A stretch of DNA of 64,000 bases, taken from assembly GCA_022414725.1 (NCBI GenBank), contig CM039463.1, forward strand, positions 80,797,420 through 80,861,419, given 5' to 3'. Shown in pieces: positions 38,467-51,168 of the stretch. The notes below the pieces were generated by a model. The model made no database searches, was not told the DNA's origin, and worked only from the letters and a program-made list of their open reading frames with translations. The stretch is from Microglena sp. YARC. Lineage: Eukaryota > Chlorophyta > Chlorophyceae > Chlamydomonadales > Chlamydomonadaceae. A program made the position numbers and the translations under genes. Every line of letters starts with the position of its first letter. The stretch's first letter is position 1.

Positions 38467-38499
38467 GCGTGTTGGGAGGGGATGTGCGAATCGGGCGGG

Positions 38500-41400
38500 C
38501 TGGCGTCTTCTCATGGTATGCTTCTATGACTTGGGTGTGAAGGCTGGGTTTTGTAGGAGTTGTAGTAGGGGTTGTGTCTATAGTATCCATCGCTCGCAAC
38601 GTCAAGATGGTATTGGGGGTCAAAAATCTCATGTCTGCGCTCTCTTTTTTAAGGGGATGAAAGGCATGTTCGCATATACGGGCCTGGCAGGGGCTCCCGT
38701 GTGGAGTCAAGGGATTGGCGAGAGGTTTTCTGACTATCCAATACCAGATGTTATGCGTATTTCTTGTTTAGACACCAGCATGTTTATAGGCGATTGGGAG
38801 GGGTGGTAAGTGAAGAAACATCTTACTTGTGTCTTGCAGACGTTGGAGGATTTGGGTCTTTGTACTGCGAGGTAGGGATCCAAGGGTTGTAGGGTTCATG
38901 CATTGGTAAGGTCGCTGCGGGTTTGGGTGTTCGGATTATATCAGGTTGTACGAATTTCGGTGGAACGTATCTCCCATTGGGGGCTTCGGTGTGGCCATGT
39001 AGCCTGCAATCAGCCATATTAGTAAAATTCCCCCCTGCGAGGGATGAAGTGGTTGCAAACACACAGGTCATTACGGGTTGCCTTGCAGTATCCGGTGATG
39101 TTCTCAAATTTGAATATTTTTTCTGTGGTCGACATCTGTCCCGACGGTGGCATTGATGGCGTGCACTTGGCAGTGGCATCGAATTTGTTTCTCAATGTAT
39201 GGGTAGGTAGCATCGGTTGGGTCCACAGGCAACATCTCCCATGTCGGCAGTCCATTCGTGCTGTTTGGGGGGGAGGTGCGTTGGGGTGAGCTGTGGTCCT
39301 CCATCATGGTATATTCCATGTTGGTTTAGCGTAGGCATTGAGTTTTCGGAGGGGTTGTATCTTTGGTAACAGCCGACGCATTTCCAGGTGGAATTGGGGT
39401 CGCAAAACCTCATGTTGCGCTCTCATCTTTAAGGATGAGGCTTTGCCCATATATGGCCTGCACGGCGCCCGGTGTTAGAGTCCAAGGGGATAGGGAGAGG
39501 TTTCTCTGAGTCTATCGCAATACCAGGTGTTATGGTATTGTTTTTGAGGCAGCGGCATGTCCATATGCGGTTGGGGAGGGGGTGGGTAAAGTGCAAGATA
39601 CATTTATTATGTCTTTGCTAGACGTTCCAGATTTTTGTTTTTGCTGCTACAGGTAGGATTTCCAAAGTTGTAGGACTCATCAGAGGAAGGTTGTGGGGAT
39701 TGGTGTGTTCAGGGTTATAATCGGGTTGTGCAATTTGGTGGAGTATGCCATCTGGGGGCATTTCAGTGTGCATGTGGCTGCATCAGCAAATTTGACAAAT
39801 TTCCCACTGGGGGTAGAAGTGAAGCGGCCTAACACCCAGGCTCGCCTAGCCGGGTTGTTTTTTGAGTATTTGGAGATGTCTCTCCCAAACTTTGATAATT
39901 TCCCCTGTGTTAAACAGGTGGTCCACCGGACGGTAGGGCATTGATGGCGTGCACTTGCAGTGGCTTGAAGATTTGGTTTCTCAATGTATGGTAGGATAGT
40001 GGCTGAGGGCGGGTTTGTGGGCTGGCCTTGCTGAGGGGGGGGGTGCCCGCTTTCTCCTCTACATGTGGGTCATGGGGGGGGTGGAGACAGGCATGGGAAT
40101 GCGTTTTTTGAATTAAGTTTGTCCCTAATACCAGGTGGGGGCGCAGGAAGACGCTTTCTCTTTTTTTTTGTGTGCGTTGCACCGAGGCACCGTCTCTGTA
40201 AGGAGACCTGTAACGGCATCCAGTGTAGCCCGGAAGACTGTTCCAAAGAGGAGCCACAAATCAACCGAGTTGATTCGCGAATAAGGGGGGGGTGTGCCCA
40301 CGTATCCAGGCAGAGTAGTTAAATGGTTTAGTGGTACTATTTGGGATGGGAGAGGTAGGCATCGGGGCTGATTTGTGGTACTGGGGGTAGTACACTTTAT
40401 TTACAAATTTGAGGTGCCAGAGGGGGTTCATATATATTTATACAGGTAGAGATCCTTCTACAGAATATTTGGTCCGGCCAAGATTTTAAAAAGAGATCGC
40501 ATGAGGCGGGTGCGGATATCATGAGGGAGAGTAGGCCCAGGGCTGGGACAGTGCCTGTTCTCCATGAGGTTTGGCATCCCTGCTTGCAAGTGGTGGGGGA
40601 GGCGTGGCTTGGTGCAGGTCCTTCATCTCATGGAGGCTCCCTTCCACTGGGCTGGCCATGCTCCATGGGGTGTCGTGAGCCCTGGGCCATCTGGCACGGT
40701 GGGGGGAGGGTTGAAGGAGGGGGTGGGGGGGGGTCATGCGCAGATCAGGGTTGTTTTGAAGACGGTGGCGGAATGGGTGCAGATGGGTGTTTATACATGG
40801 CAGATGGCAAAGGGGTGTTTTTGCAGGTGAGCCATAGGGTGTTTGCAAGTGGCAGGTGTGTATGTGTAAATCAGCCAGGGGTGTTTGAATTTGGACAAGG
40901 TTTGCGGTAGGAGGGTGCTAGAGTGGTTAGGTTGGGGTGCGAAGTGGTTTGGGGCGTGGGTTTTGGGGGGTAGGTGGATCTTTAGTTGGGAGGGGGGTCA
41001 TTTACCTGGTTTTTGCTGGGTCCCCTCATCTTTCTGGCCTTGCGAGGGTGGGGGGAGGGTGCTTCGGTCCCCCCTCCATGCTTTGCCGTGCCTCGCAAAG
41101 GGTTGCGGCATCAGGGATTTGGCGCATGGGGTGGGGGCGCGTGGGGGTGATGTGTAGTTCAAGAAACTGGCAGGAACGCGAATCGCAATGGCCTCGCAGT
41201 TCGGGAAGTTAGCTAAGCGCCTAATATTGCACGAGGGAGGAGGATCTTGCAGCACCGTGGGTGGAGTACTTGTCTGGACACTTTTTTCTCCTGCGCTTCA
41301 TGGAGTTTCAATCACTCTTTCGGCATCTTCGCCGGTGATTTTCTGTGGTGTAGCTGGACCCATTTGTGTTGGTAGAGCGAGGGTAGAGGGGAACGCGTTC

Positions 41401-43110
41401 TGCACCAAGGTGGCTAGCTTGGCGTGGCAAGCGGTGATATCCACGCTTCTGCTGGAGCTGGGTTTTTTTTTGGCCTCGTAGTGAAGGAGGGTGTAGGGAA
41501 GTCCGTCCCTCGGGGTTGTAGACGTTGTGCAGAAGGGGGGGGAAGGGTTGGGTTTCCTGCCATTGTCTGGGTGCATCCGTGGGATGATTTTGTACGGCAG
41601 GGAGCCGGACGTGCGTTCAAGGCATTGGTGAGCTTGGGGTTCCCCAATTCTCTTTGGCCCAGCCATTCAAAGCACTTGACTTCTGTCTCACGTCTCAAGC
41701 TGGGTGGTCATGGCCTTGAGCATGGCATTCAGGTGAGCTGAGTCCCATTGGTAGCTTCCATGGGCAAGCTAAGGCTGACAGACCTTTCGGCGATGGGCCT
41801 CGGGTGGGGGTTACAGGGGCGGTGAGATGATCTCCCCACAATTGGTATGGTGATGTGGAGTATGGGGAGAGCCCGCAGCATCAATTCTGCTTTGGTGGCT
41901 CGTTCATTCTGCGCCGAGTACAAGTTTGACGCAGTTTAGCATTGTGCTGTTGTAGCCTACGTTGAAGTTCAACAACTGAAGAAGAGGGTGGCGGAGAAAC
42001 ATCATGGGGCCTCTGCACAACTCAGTGAGGGCTAGCAGGTGTAGAGGGAACTGAGTTCCAGGGTATCCATGGGCAGGGAGGAGGAGCTCAAGGTCCTTCA
42101 AGACATGATCCTCATCGTAGTCCGCATCCTTATTGATGGGGGCGTTGGGGCTTAGGATGGGGGTATGGGCCCTCTGGGAGGTTCTTGACCCGCCACCGTA
42201 GTGGGGGCGAGGAAGAGTGGAAGTGGAGGTTCCATGCAACTTCCTCCCTGTTTGTTCTTATTCTTTTGGGAGGGAGCTCAAGGTTCTCAGACTCAGCAAG
42301 GTTCCTCTTCCTCCTTCCTCTTGAGTCTTCTCGGGGGCTGGGAAGTATCAGTGGGTGTGGTTGCCCTTGTGATGGAAGGCTTTGGCGTACAGCCATGCAT
42401 GAGAAGGGTGGGATAGACCAGGTACAAGACGGACGGGCTCTCATGCACAAATGCTGACGTTGTCTTCAGGTCGAGGTTGTCCCCCCTGTGTCCCACATAG
42501 TCTCTCGAGAGAGATTAGTGGCGACCCTAACTCTCACGGCTGAGGCAGTCCGAGGGTTGTGACTAAGTAGGGGGCTCCCTTGACAATCTGGTCTCTTCTT
42601 GTCGAGGACCGCGAACCTGCAAGGTTTGTGGATGCTGATTGAAACGAAGTGTGCAATCTCTCAGACTTCAGCTGCATGTGACGCAGTAGTGGGGGAAGTC
42701 ATGGGACTTGCCGTGGTATCCAATAGTGACATCGTGCATGATATGGTTTGGGCAAGGTCCATCCTCCATGAGCTTGTTGAGGACGTGAGAGATGTAGTCG
42801 GAGTTTGGTGGTCAGTCCGATGCTCGTTTCTGCTATAGTGGGATGCAAGCCCGCTGCGTACGAATCCAGCTTTAGGAACCCCTTTCAAGTTGACAGTATG
42901 GGAGTCATGGGGGAGTTCTGGATGCCGGTCAAGAAGGCGTGGTGTCCCACCCTCATACCAAAAGTGTGTCGAAGTGGTCCATGTGACTTAGGTCTTGCGA
43001 GACCGATGGAACTGGGGTCGGCGCTACACAATTTTTTTATGTTGAGAGCCAGAATCTTCGCCAGCTTGCTGGAGCTTGTTACTCGCATGGCAGAAGGGTG
43101 AAGTGGCTGT
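38500..43110 (-). pseudogene. Degenerate coding-like region, two tandem diverged blocks, identity unknown
   Basis: The minus strand has broken protein-like stretches: HVLNKLMEDGPCPNHIMHDV near 42740-42800, LLALTELCRGPMMFLRHPLL near 42000, GNFTNMADCRLHGHTEAPNG near 39000 and CDPNSTWKCVGCYQRYNPSE near 39380. Blocks 38560-39290 and 39310-40030 are diverged tandem copies (both carry CTCATGTtGCGCTCTC-like and TGGCGTGCACTTG segments). Frames shift often. A decayed transposon or virus-like insertion is possible, but I recognise no family. Confidence 0.35.
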
Positions 43111-43259
43111 TGGTCACAGGTACTTTCTTTTTTTGCTTTACGCCCAGCTTTATGAGGGGGTGTGTCCGCTATAGATTTGGAGGGTTTCGGCAGTGGGATT
43201 TGTTAAGGGGGTTGTTCACGTGCAGGGGGTTGAGGTGAGGGCCTTGGGGTAGGGCTTAT

Positions 43260-44812
43260 GGTTACTCATCTTGCGGAGTAGATATGGGGAGGAGGTCTCT
43301 TGATACAGGCATAGATTGAGGGCAGGAAGTCCCTCTGTTGAGACATAGGTTGGGGGTGGTAGGTTGTTGACTGTTGAGGCATAGGGTTGGGGGTGGTAGA
43401 CTCAGGGGACAGGCTAGGGTGGGGGTGGTAGACTCGGGGTAGAGGCATAAGGTGGGGGTGTAGACTCGGGGTAGAGGCATAGGGTGGGGGAGGTAGACTC
43501 GGGGGTAGAGGCATAGGGTGGGGTGGTACACTCGGGGTAGAGGCATAGGGTGGGTGGTAGACTCGGGGGCATAGGGTGGGGGTGGTAGGGGTGGGGCATA
43601 GGGTGGGGGTGGTAGACTCGGGTAGAGGCATAGGGTGGGGGTGGTAGACTCGGGGTAGAGGCATAGGGGTGGGGGGTGGTAAGACTCGGGGTAGAGGCAT
43701 AGGTGGGGGTGGTAGACTCGGGGTAGAGGCATAGGGTGGGGGGTGGTACCTCATCAGGTAGGGTGGGGGTTGGAGGGGGTTGAGGCATAGGGTGGGGGTG
43801 GTAGATACTCGGGGTAGGGTAGGGTGGGGGTGGAGGAGGTAGAGGCATAGGGTGGGGTGGTAGACTAGGGTGGGGTGGTAGTACGGGGTAGAGGCATAGG
43901 GTGGGGGTGGTAGACTCGGGGTAGAGGGCGATAGGTGGGGTGGTAGCTTCGGGGTAGGAGGCATAGGGTGGGGGGGTGGTAGACTCGGGGTAGGGTGGGG
44001 GTGGTGAGGGTAGAGGCATGGGGGTGGTAGACTCAGGTAGAGATTAGGGTGGGGGTGGTAGAACGGGTGGTAGACTCGGGGGTCATAAGGGTAGACTTCG
44101 GGGTAGAGGCATAGGTTGGGGGTGGTAGAGGCATAGGGTGGAGAATCTCAGGTAGAGGCATAGGGTGGGGGTGGTAGACCTCGAGGGGTAGAGGCATAGG
44201 GTTGGGGGTGGTAGGGTAGGGCATAGGGTGGGGGTGGGTAGACTCAGGGTAGAGGCATAGGGTGGGGGTGGTAGACTCGGGTAGAGGCATAGGGTGGGGT
44301 GGTAGGGGTAGAGGCATACGGGTGGGGGTGGTGAACAGGGTTGGCATTTGAGAGACTCGGGGTAGCGGGGTGGGGGTGGTAGACTCGGCATAGGGTGGGG
44401 GGTGGTAGACTCAGGGTAGAGGCATAGGGTGGGGGTGGTAGACTCAGGGTAGAGGCATAGGGTGGGGGTGGTAGACTCAGGGTAGAGGCATCGGTTGGGG
44501 TGGTAGACTCAGGGTAGAGGCATGGGGTGGGTGTGTGGTAGACTCAGGGTAGAGGCATTGGGTCGGGAGTGGTAGACTCAGGGGCTAGAGGCATAGGTTT
44601 GGGGGTGGTAGTTACTCAGGGTAGAGGCATAGGTTGGGGGTGGTAGACTCAGGGTAGAGGCTAGGGTGGGGGTGGTAGACTCAGGTAAGGCATAGGTGTG
44701 TGGGGGTGGTAGACTCGGGTAGGAGGCATAGGTTGGGGGTGGTTGACTCAGGGTAGAGGCATAGGTTTGGGGGTGGTAGACTCAGGGTAGAGCATAGGTT
44801 GGGGGTGGGGTT
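43260..44812. repeat. ~32-bp minisatellite, about 45 units
   Basis: Unit AGAGGCATAGGGTGGGGGTG GTAGACTCGGGGT, with many single-base indels in G runs. Minus-strand Pro-rich ORFs across it are artefacts. Confidence 0.97.
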
Positions 44813-46400
44813 TAGACTCCGTACGTGGAAAGTACTCCAAGGTCCACTTCAGTTTTTGAGGAGTCCAAGCCCGGCGTGGCTCTCCACAGTGATGGAATCT
44901 GAGCAAGTTGAAAGGCGGAAAAAACAGATTGAGTGGTTGGGTAGTAAACCAGTTGAGGCATGAAGATGAGATAAAGGGGGCTCTGGCTGCTGGTCGAGAA
45001 GGGACGTGGGTCTAAGATCTCTAGAGTTAAGGTGATGGTTGCATATATGATCAGTGACAGCGGGCAGGCTAGGCAACGACAGGCAGTCTCTCGAGGGTAT
45101 GATCGTGTTGTCGGCGGGCCATTTGTAAGCGGTTCGAGGGAGGATGACAATAATTATTGATGGTATGTGGCAGGCAGGTAAGATCGTAGCTCCTATTGAG
45201 TTTGATAGGTAGCTCATCTCGAGACTTGTCGTGAGCATGAGGCTGATCGGGGAGTGAGATTTGGAGCCCGTAGGGCGCCTGAGACGCATCGTAATTGGTT
45301 TATGGTTAGTGTTAGGAATACAGAAAGGCAGAAAGGGGCATGTGCTTGTGAGCAGAAGTTGAGTAAGGGAAGAGAGCAGCGTAAGAGGAGAGAGCAGCGT
45401 GTTGAGTGAGCATCAGGGGTCGTGTTGCTAGGATAGCGGGAGGCACACTGGAGGGAAAATATGGGTGGAGAGGAAGCGGCATTTGACTCCTACTATCCGC
45501 GTAATCTGATTCCGCGTAGCTTTGAGGTCGCAGATTTGGGGACCTAACCTGTGCTTCCGTTCTCCTGGCTATGAAGTCGGTGCGTGGGGTAACAGAGCGC
45601 GTGGGGGTGTTTTCGAAAGTGGATTGGTATTGTCGAGTGGATTTGAAAAACTGGGCAGAAAGTAGGTCCATGAATTGATTGGCCGCGCGAACAGTGGTTG
45701 TCAAGGGTCGGCAATAAGAGGCGTTAAGCCCAGGGTGCTCCAGTTCATATGGTGACTGGCAGCGTCCCCGATTTGAAAGAGCAGGTGTCTGTCCTGGAGT
45801 CCTGCATGGGGGAAAAGGGGATTCGTTAGTTAGTTTTCTCGATTGCATGGAGCCTTCGCTCCTGGCAGCGACCATCAAGAATGCGCCAGGGATGTGCGCT
45901 TCGCATCCCCCCTGTTGGAAGTCCAGGGAGAGGCGCATTCTGTCCGGTAGTGCATACTTTCGGCTGCCCAGAGGTGCAGCTCGCTACCAAAGTAACCGTC
46001 TACCACCCTGCGACCACAGAAGTTGCTGCGAGTCGCGTCAGATGTTGTAGACGGCGACTTAGATAGCAGCATTGCCTCTGCGAAAGCATGAGCTCCTGTT
46101 TGGTTGCTGTTTCGGGAAGAGTTGACCGAAACTGCTTGGAACAGAGAGCAGGTGGAAGCATTCGATAGCGCAGACGCAGGAGAATGCGAATATGCTACGC
46201 GAATGCTAAGAAGGAAAATGAGCAGCGAGAAAGTTACATCGGAAGTTCGAATGTTGAAAAAAAGGACCAGATGACGCTTGCATGTATATGCAATCACCAA
46301 GAATTAAATACCTAAAAACAGCTACAAAACTAGTTTCTTTCGCTTTTCCTCATGCGTTGTTTCCACTGCCAGGATAAGTGGCCATTGTAATCTTCTTCTC
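44813..46400. other. Intergenic, no supported gene
   Basis: ORFs of 112-208 codons on the minus strand show no recognisable motif, repeat or splice context. Confidence 0.5.
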
Positions 46401-46422
46401 ACGCGAACGAAATTGGATGGTC

Positions 46423-47290
46423 GGCAGGCTGTGCTGCTGTCCAGTCTCGGCAGTGATTTGCTGAGTTTATGTAACGAACCCTCTCTCTCTCACGCTGCAT
46501 ATTAAGTTGCTCATAGCACATGCCCTTGGGTGGTATTTAGCTCTTTTCGTTTGGCCTTCCTCTCTTGTGGTTGGTGGGCTTGGTGTTCTGGATTGCTTAC
46601 TTTTGCATCCCTCCCCTTTCCGCTCTCCTTTACGCCTCTAGTTTGTTTCCTTTTTTGGGACTTGACCTAGTTTGTTTTCAGGTTTGTGGGGGTGCCTTCA
46701 AAACCCTCGTGCTTCCGTGTTATAAAATTGGATGGTCGGCAGGCTGTGCTGCTGTCTCGGCAGTGATTTGCTGAGTTTATGTAACGAACCCCCTCTCTCT
46801 CTCTCACGCTTTTTATCGTGTTAGTAGTTCTGCTTGGGTTGTTAAGTTTCCTTTCTTAGCTGTGCTTTTCCTTGTGGCGTTTTGGCTGACGGCTTGGCCT
46901 TGTGTTTGCCTTTAGATAGGGAGTGTTAAGGCCGCCTTTTTAGTGCTCTATGCCTCTCTCCTTGTTTTGTTTGGTGATTTTCCTGTGCCTTTTGTCCTTC
47001 ACATCTTCTTGTAGAATCTCGCTTTTTAGGCCTCGGCAACTCTCAGCCCTTTTACAATATATACTTAATTCGCTAGTTTCTCTATGCCTTGGTAGTTCGC
47101 ATTGCTTGTTGTCAAGCCTTTTATTTGCTCTTTCGTACGCTTTTTTGGAGGTCACCTCCAGGACCAGGTTCCGAGGGGTATGTTGCCCAAACCCTCACTG
47201 TTATAAAACTGTCCCGCTGCTTCGGCGCTGTTCAGTCTCGGCATCGATTTTTGCTGAGTATGTAACTATATCCTCTCTCTTGGATATCCT
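46423..47290. repeat. ~310-bp repeat around CTGTGCTGCTGTC..CTCGGCAGTGATTTGC
   Basis: The motif CTCGGCAGTGATTTGCTGAG TTTATGTAACGAACCC occurs at about 46446 and 46754. A diverged form (CTCGGCATCGATTTTTGCTG AGTATGTAACTA) lies at about 47236. Each is followed by a CTCTCTCT run. Confidence 0.8.
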
Positions 47291-47299
47291 CATCATGGG

Positions 47300-48070
47300 A
47301 TGAGTTTTTTTTTTTTTTAAGTTGTGAAAGGACTTTCACCCTATGAGGTGGGTCTCCCGACACAAACCGGCGACACAGAGGATTCAGTTTGAATGGTGGT
47401 GCCACTCCTACAATATGCAAAGTAAGCGCACTTAGGGTTGGTGAGAGATACCAACCCTGAGTGTGGTAAACCAGGTTTACTAAACCTGAGAGTTCAAGTT
47501 TATCTAACCATCGAACCAAGTTCAAGTTTAAAGCAAGAACCATTTATCTACGTATTGAAATTGAACTTGAACTTGAAATTGTTAAATCCGAGTAATGCGC
47601 CACTCTCAGGACGTGAAGTTAAGGACACCGCTGCGTAACCCGGAACTAGCAGTATTCAACTACTCACTATATGTATCTACGTATGTTACAGTCAGAAGAA
47701 GGAGATCGGAAAGATCAACAACAGCTACCTTTGTTATTAGTGATTGTATGAACTATGAAGATATTGGATCAAATATATTTAATAATATAAATGCTATGAG
47801 TGTTGACTGTTGTAGACGTATGAATGAGTTCGTGTATGTTAGTTGCAGTCCATGATGGTGGTTCATTTTCCCTGGTAATAATATTTTTACTGCCGATGAC
47901 GGCAAGCAGCCAAATTGCTGGCTGAAGCTATGTAGCCAAGTTCAAGTAGCAGCACTTGTAAGGTCTCCTACTGCCGCCTCTGTAAATGTCAGCAAGCATA
48001 CGGTAGCTTGCGACCATCTTGTCTTTGTAAAGAAAAATCACCACCGAGTCTAGCAGTCCCTGCTCGTCCA
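47300..48070. other. Intergenic, nothing recognised
   Basis: Includes a poly-T run near 47307-47318 and ACTTGAACTTGAAATTG-type sequence. No supported gene. Confidence 0.5.
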
Positions 48071-48078
48071 CAAAACAA

Positions 48079-48680
48079 GTTGGTGGTTGGCCCCAGCGCA
48101 AGCTAAGGGACTGGCTTCCAACCTCAGTACCTCACGCCTCGTCAAGGCGTAGCATTTGTTTATTTATAGGCCAGGCGAGGGTTCCCCTGTAGGAGCAGAG
48201 CGGGGTATATAAACGGTCTCCACATCCCTGTTATGGTTTTGAGTCGCTATTTAAAGACTTGAGCGCGATAACATTGCTGACGTTGTAGACCGTTACAAGG
48301 GTCGGGAACGAGTCCGCTAATATTGCTCCCTGGTTTCCGTAGGTATTGCACAGGGGGGAGCCGGGAGACTAGGAATCGGAAGTCAGGGAGCAGCACTGGG
48401 TTGGCTGAAAAACAATGCAACAACTCAATTACAGTACAGAGGCAGCCAAATATGCTGAAGGGTTCCCAACTTGACCCCCCCTCCCTCCCCCCCCCCCCAA
48501 AAAAATCTAGATCAACTCTCTGTATTTATGGAGCTATGTAACTATGTAAACAAGATCAACTCTAGAAAAAGCTGGAGTCAGGTACTTATGTAAGCACGTT
48601 CGGTGGTTGGCCCTAGTGCAAGCAAACGGGCTCCCTCCTCAACCTCACGCCTCGTAATAAGGATGACTATTTATTCATGC
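48079..48680 (+). repeat. Two copies of the dispersed ~80-bp repeat
   Basis: Copies at about 48079-48168 and 48600-48680 carry GGTGGTTGGCCC..AGTGCAAGC and CCTCACGCCTCGT followed by a TTTATTTAT end. Confidence 0.75.
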
Positions 48681-48869
48681 ACGTTCACACAGCTGCATGG
48701 TATGTACACCCAGACAGGACAGAGTGCTGCCAAATACTGTACCTGGACAGCTAGCAGCCTAACAGGCTGGTGCCATGTAATCAAGTTCAATTACCCGGAC
48801 AAGTCTGTAAACGGTCTAATCTGATTACGATGCAAGTTTATAGTCAAGGCCGAGCAATACCTTCGGAAA

Positions 48870-49260
48870 AGTTAACAGTTGTGGTGGTGACCTCAACTGT
48901 TAACTTGCGATGGTGGTAATAGGCTATACCAGGTTTTAACTTGCCCGGCGGTAACCTCAACTTACCCTGCCCTGGTGGTAACCTCAACTGTTAACGTGCC
49001 CTGGTGGTAATAGGCTATACCAGGTATTAACTTGTCCTGGCGGTAACCTCAACTTACCCTGCCTTGGTGGTAACCTCAACTGTTAACGTGCCCTGGTGGT
49101 AATAGGCTATACCAGGTATTAACTTGTCCTGGCGGCAACCTCAATTGTTTACGTGCCCTGGTGGTAATAGGCTATACCAGGTATTAACTTGTCCTGGCGG
49201 TAACCTCAACTTACCCTGCCCTGGTGGTAACCTCAACTGTAAACATGCCCTGGTGGTATA
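48870..49260. repeat. ~108-bp tandem repeat
   Basis: About four units containing CCTGGTGGTAATAGGCTATA CCAGGTATTAACTTG and GGCGGTAACCTCAACTTACC. Confidence 0.92.
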
Positions 49261-49261
49261 G

Positions 49262-49600
49262 CTGGCCTCAACTGGAAGGTATTGCTGGCCTCAACTGGAA
49301 GGTATTGCTGGCCTCAACTGGAAGGTATTGCTGGCCTTAACTGCAAGGTATTGCTGGCCTCAACTGGAAGGTATTGCTGGCCTCAACTGGAAGGTATTGC
49401 TGGCCTCAACTGGAAGGTATTGCTGGCCTCAACTGGAAGGTATTGCTGGCCTCAACTGGAAGGTATTGCTGGCCTCAACTGGAAGGTATTGCTGGCCTCA
49501 ACTGGAAGGTATTGCTGGCCTCAACTGGAAGGTATTGCTGGCCTCAACTGGAAGGTATTGCTGGCCTCAACTGGAAGGTATTGCTGGCCTCAACTGTTAA
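49262..49600. repeat. 23-bp minisatellite, about 15 units
   Basis: Unit CTCAACTGGAAGGTATTGCT GGC. Because 23 is not a multiple of 3 and the unit lacks stops, all three plus frames are open with the same 23-residue periodic peptide. Confidence 0.98.
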
Positions 49601-49643
49601 CTGGCCCAATCCTGATATAGCCTATGGTATTGTACACTCTCAC

Positions 49644-49859
49644 CCAGCCCCTTTCAGCGAAAGAATTGGTGTAGTGGTACACCAAGTCGCTTTGAGGATG
49701 TACGGTCGGGGGATCGATTCCCCCTACGGTCGCCCTAAGCGTTGCAGGTCGTTGTCAACGGCGATGGTAGCTTGTCCAGTTGAGGTAGAAGACCGCTCTC
49801 TACCCGCGTACGACGGGTTCCCTTAATACCACGCCCCACTTGGCGTTGTCAGTACCTTT
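49644..49859 (+). mobile_element. tRNA-derived SINE, copy 1, with target-site duplication
   Basis: The head holds an A-box-like TGGTGTAGTGG and a B-box-like GGATCGATTCC. The body runs CTAAGCGTTGCAGG to CACGCCCCACTTGGCGTTGT. TACACTCTCAC flanks the element at 49633-49643 and 49860-49870. Confidence 0.88.
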
Positions 49860-50558
49860 TACACTCTCACTCATCATGGCATTGCACAATGACATGTCAA
49901 CTTGTCCTGTTCTTGGTGAAACCTAGGGATATACATATAACCTATTATACACTCGTGCTCATCATGGCAAACATGACGATCTATTTAGTTCTGATGAAAT
50001 CTTGGGGCAAAGCCCAATGGCTGGCTCAGAGAGCTGCCTAGAAGCTGCTACGGAGACAGGTAAAGAGATAGAGGGATGTTACTGTCCAGAGGCAGGACTC
50101 GCCTTAATCCTGCAGCATGACTTGCATAAATCCCACCTACCCACCATCACACCCACCCACCCCCTACTACCTTTACCACTCAAAATATACTGATTAAACT
50201 AAGGCCAGTTGGCTTGGGGTGGGTATTTTTGTGATTTCGGGGTGGTGTGATGTCTCTGGCGTGGGTTGTCTGTGTGATGTGTACGTTGTTAGTTTGATGA
50301 AGGCGTAGGATTGGAGCCAGCCAGGCACTGGATATATGTTGCTACCGATTGCGCACCTCCGCTGCTTCTTAGTTACCCACTTAGGTAGAGAGTGAGGTAC
50401 TTTTACAGCTTTGCAGGTCCGCCCAACGAAGGTGTGTATGTGGTGGAGGGGGGGCCTGAGTGTGTGAGTGTGTGTGCTTGGCATACACAGAGCCGCTGAA
50501 ACGCCCACGCATGAACGCCCAGGCGCCAGGCTTCCTTGCTATGTTGACCTAGAGCTGC

Positions 50559-50766
50559 CCCTTTCAGCGAATCAATTGGTCTAGTGGTACACCAAGTCAC
50601 TTTGAGGACGTAGAGTCGGGGGTTCGATTCCCCCTACGGTCGCTCTAAGCGTTGCAGGCCGTTGTCAACCGCGATGGTAGCTTGTCCAGTTGAGGTTGAA
50701 GACCGCTCTCTACCCGCGTACGACGGGTTCCCTTAATACCACGCCCCACCAGGCGTTGTCATTACC
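50559..50766 (+). mobile_element. tRNA-derived SINE, copy 2, with 15-bp target-site duplication
   Basis: About 208 bp and nearly identical to copy 1. It has TGGTCTAGTGG (A box) and GGTTCGATTCC (perfect B box). The 15-bp sequence TTGACCTAGAGCTGC flanks it at 50544-50558 and 50767-50781, which shows retrotransposition. It has no poly-A tail. Confidence 0.93.
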
Positions 50767-51072
50767 TTGACCTAGAGCTGCTAGAGGTGCTAGCAATCGG
50801 CATAGCTCCCGCATTGCATAGATCAGCATAAGCGCAATTTGCATGTTCGCGACTACCACGTTTGCAGTTGGCAGGTGCTGGCAGTTGATGTGGGACGGAA
50901 TTGCTCATGCGGCATCGTCAGGTGGCGTGAGACGAAAGCCTCGGTCCGCGGTGTAACCGTCGAGTCTCTGCTACATTGAGGGCGATAACCACTCCAGGAG
51001 TACAATCATCCTGCTGCATGACTACTATAAATCATACACATAGCTGCTAACCCAAAGCTCGCAATAGGCCAA

Positions 51073-51168
51073 CTAAACAAACCTTGGGATGCGGGACACA
51101 GGTGCCGTGTGTGTTTGTGCGTTGGCGGCAGCTGCCATGGTCTGATCTGACGTACAACTTGTATCATC
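51073..51168 (-). CDS. MAP65: MAP65 terminal exon with SRIP motif
   Basis: 31 codons and TAG: DDTSCTSDQTMAAAANAQTH then TAPVSRIPRFV. Acceptor ATGCAG, phase 0. SRIP next to Arg and Phe fits an S-x-I-P EB1-binding motif (inference). An acceptor echo 110 bp upstream could give another C-terminus. Confidence 0.7.
   Translation of the reverse strand, partial: DDTSCTSDQTMAAAANAQTHTAPVSRIPRFV

Noticed and set aside
37343..38710. ORFs of 372-455 codons crossing the gap
   Set aside because: They consist mostly of N and carry no information.
43262..44391. Pro/Tyr-rich minus-strand ORFs up to 232 codons
   Set aside because: Translation of a 32-bp minisatellite in several frames.
49282..49826. Plus-strand ORFs with LASTGRYCWPQLEGIAGLNWKV repeats
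   Set aside because: 23-bp minisatellite gives the same peptide in all frames; the tail runs into a SINE. No gene context.
50566..50645. Functional tRNA gene
   Set aside because: A and B boxes and a T arm are present, but the anticodon and acceptor stems do not pair well, and the unit extends to a 208-bp element with target-site duplications, so it is a SINE.
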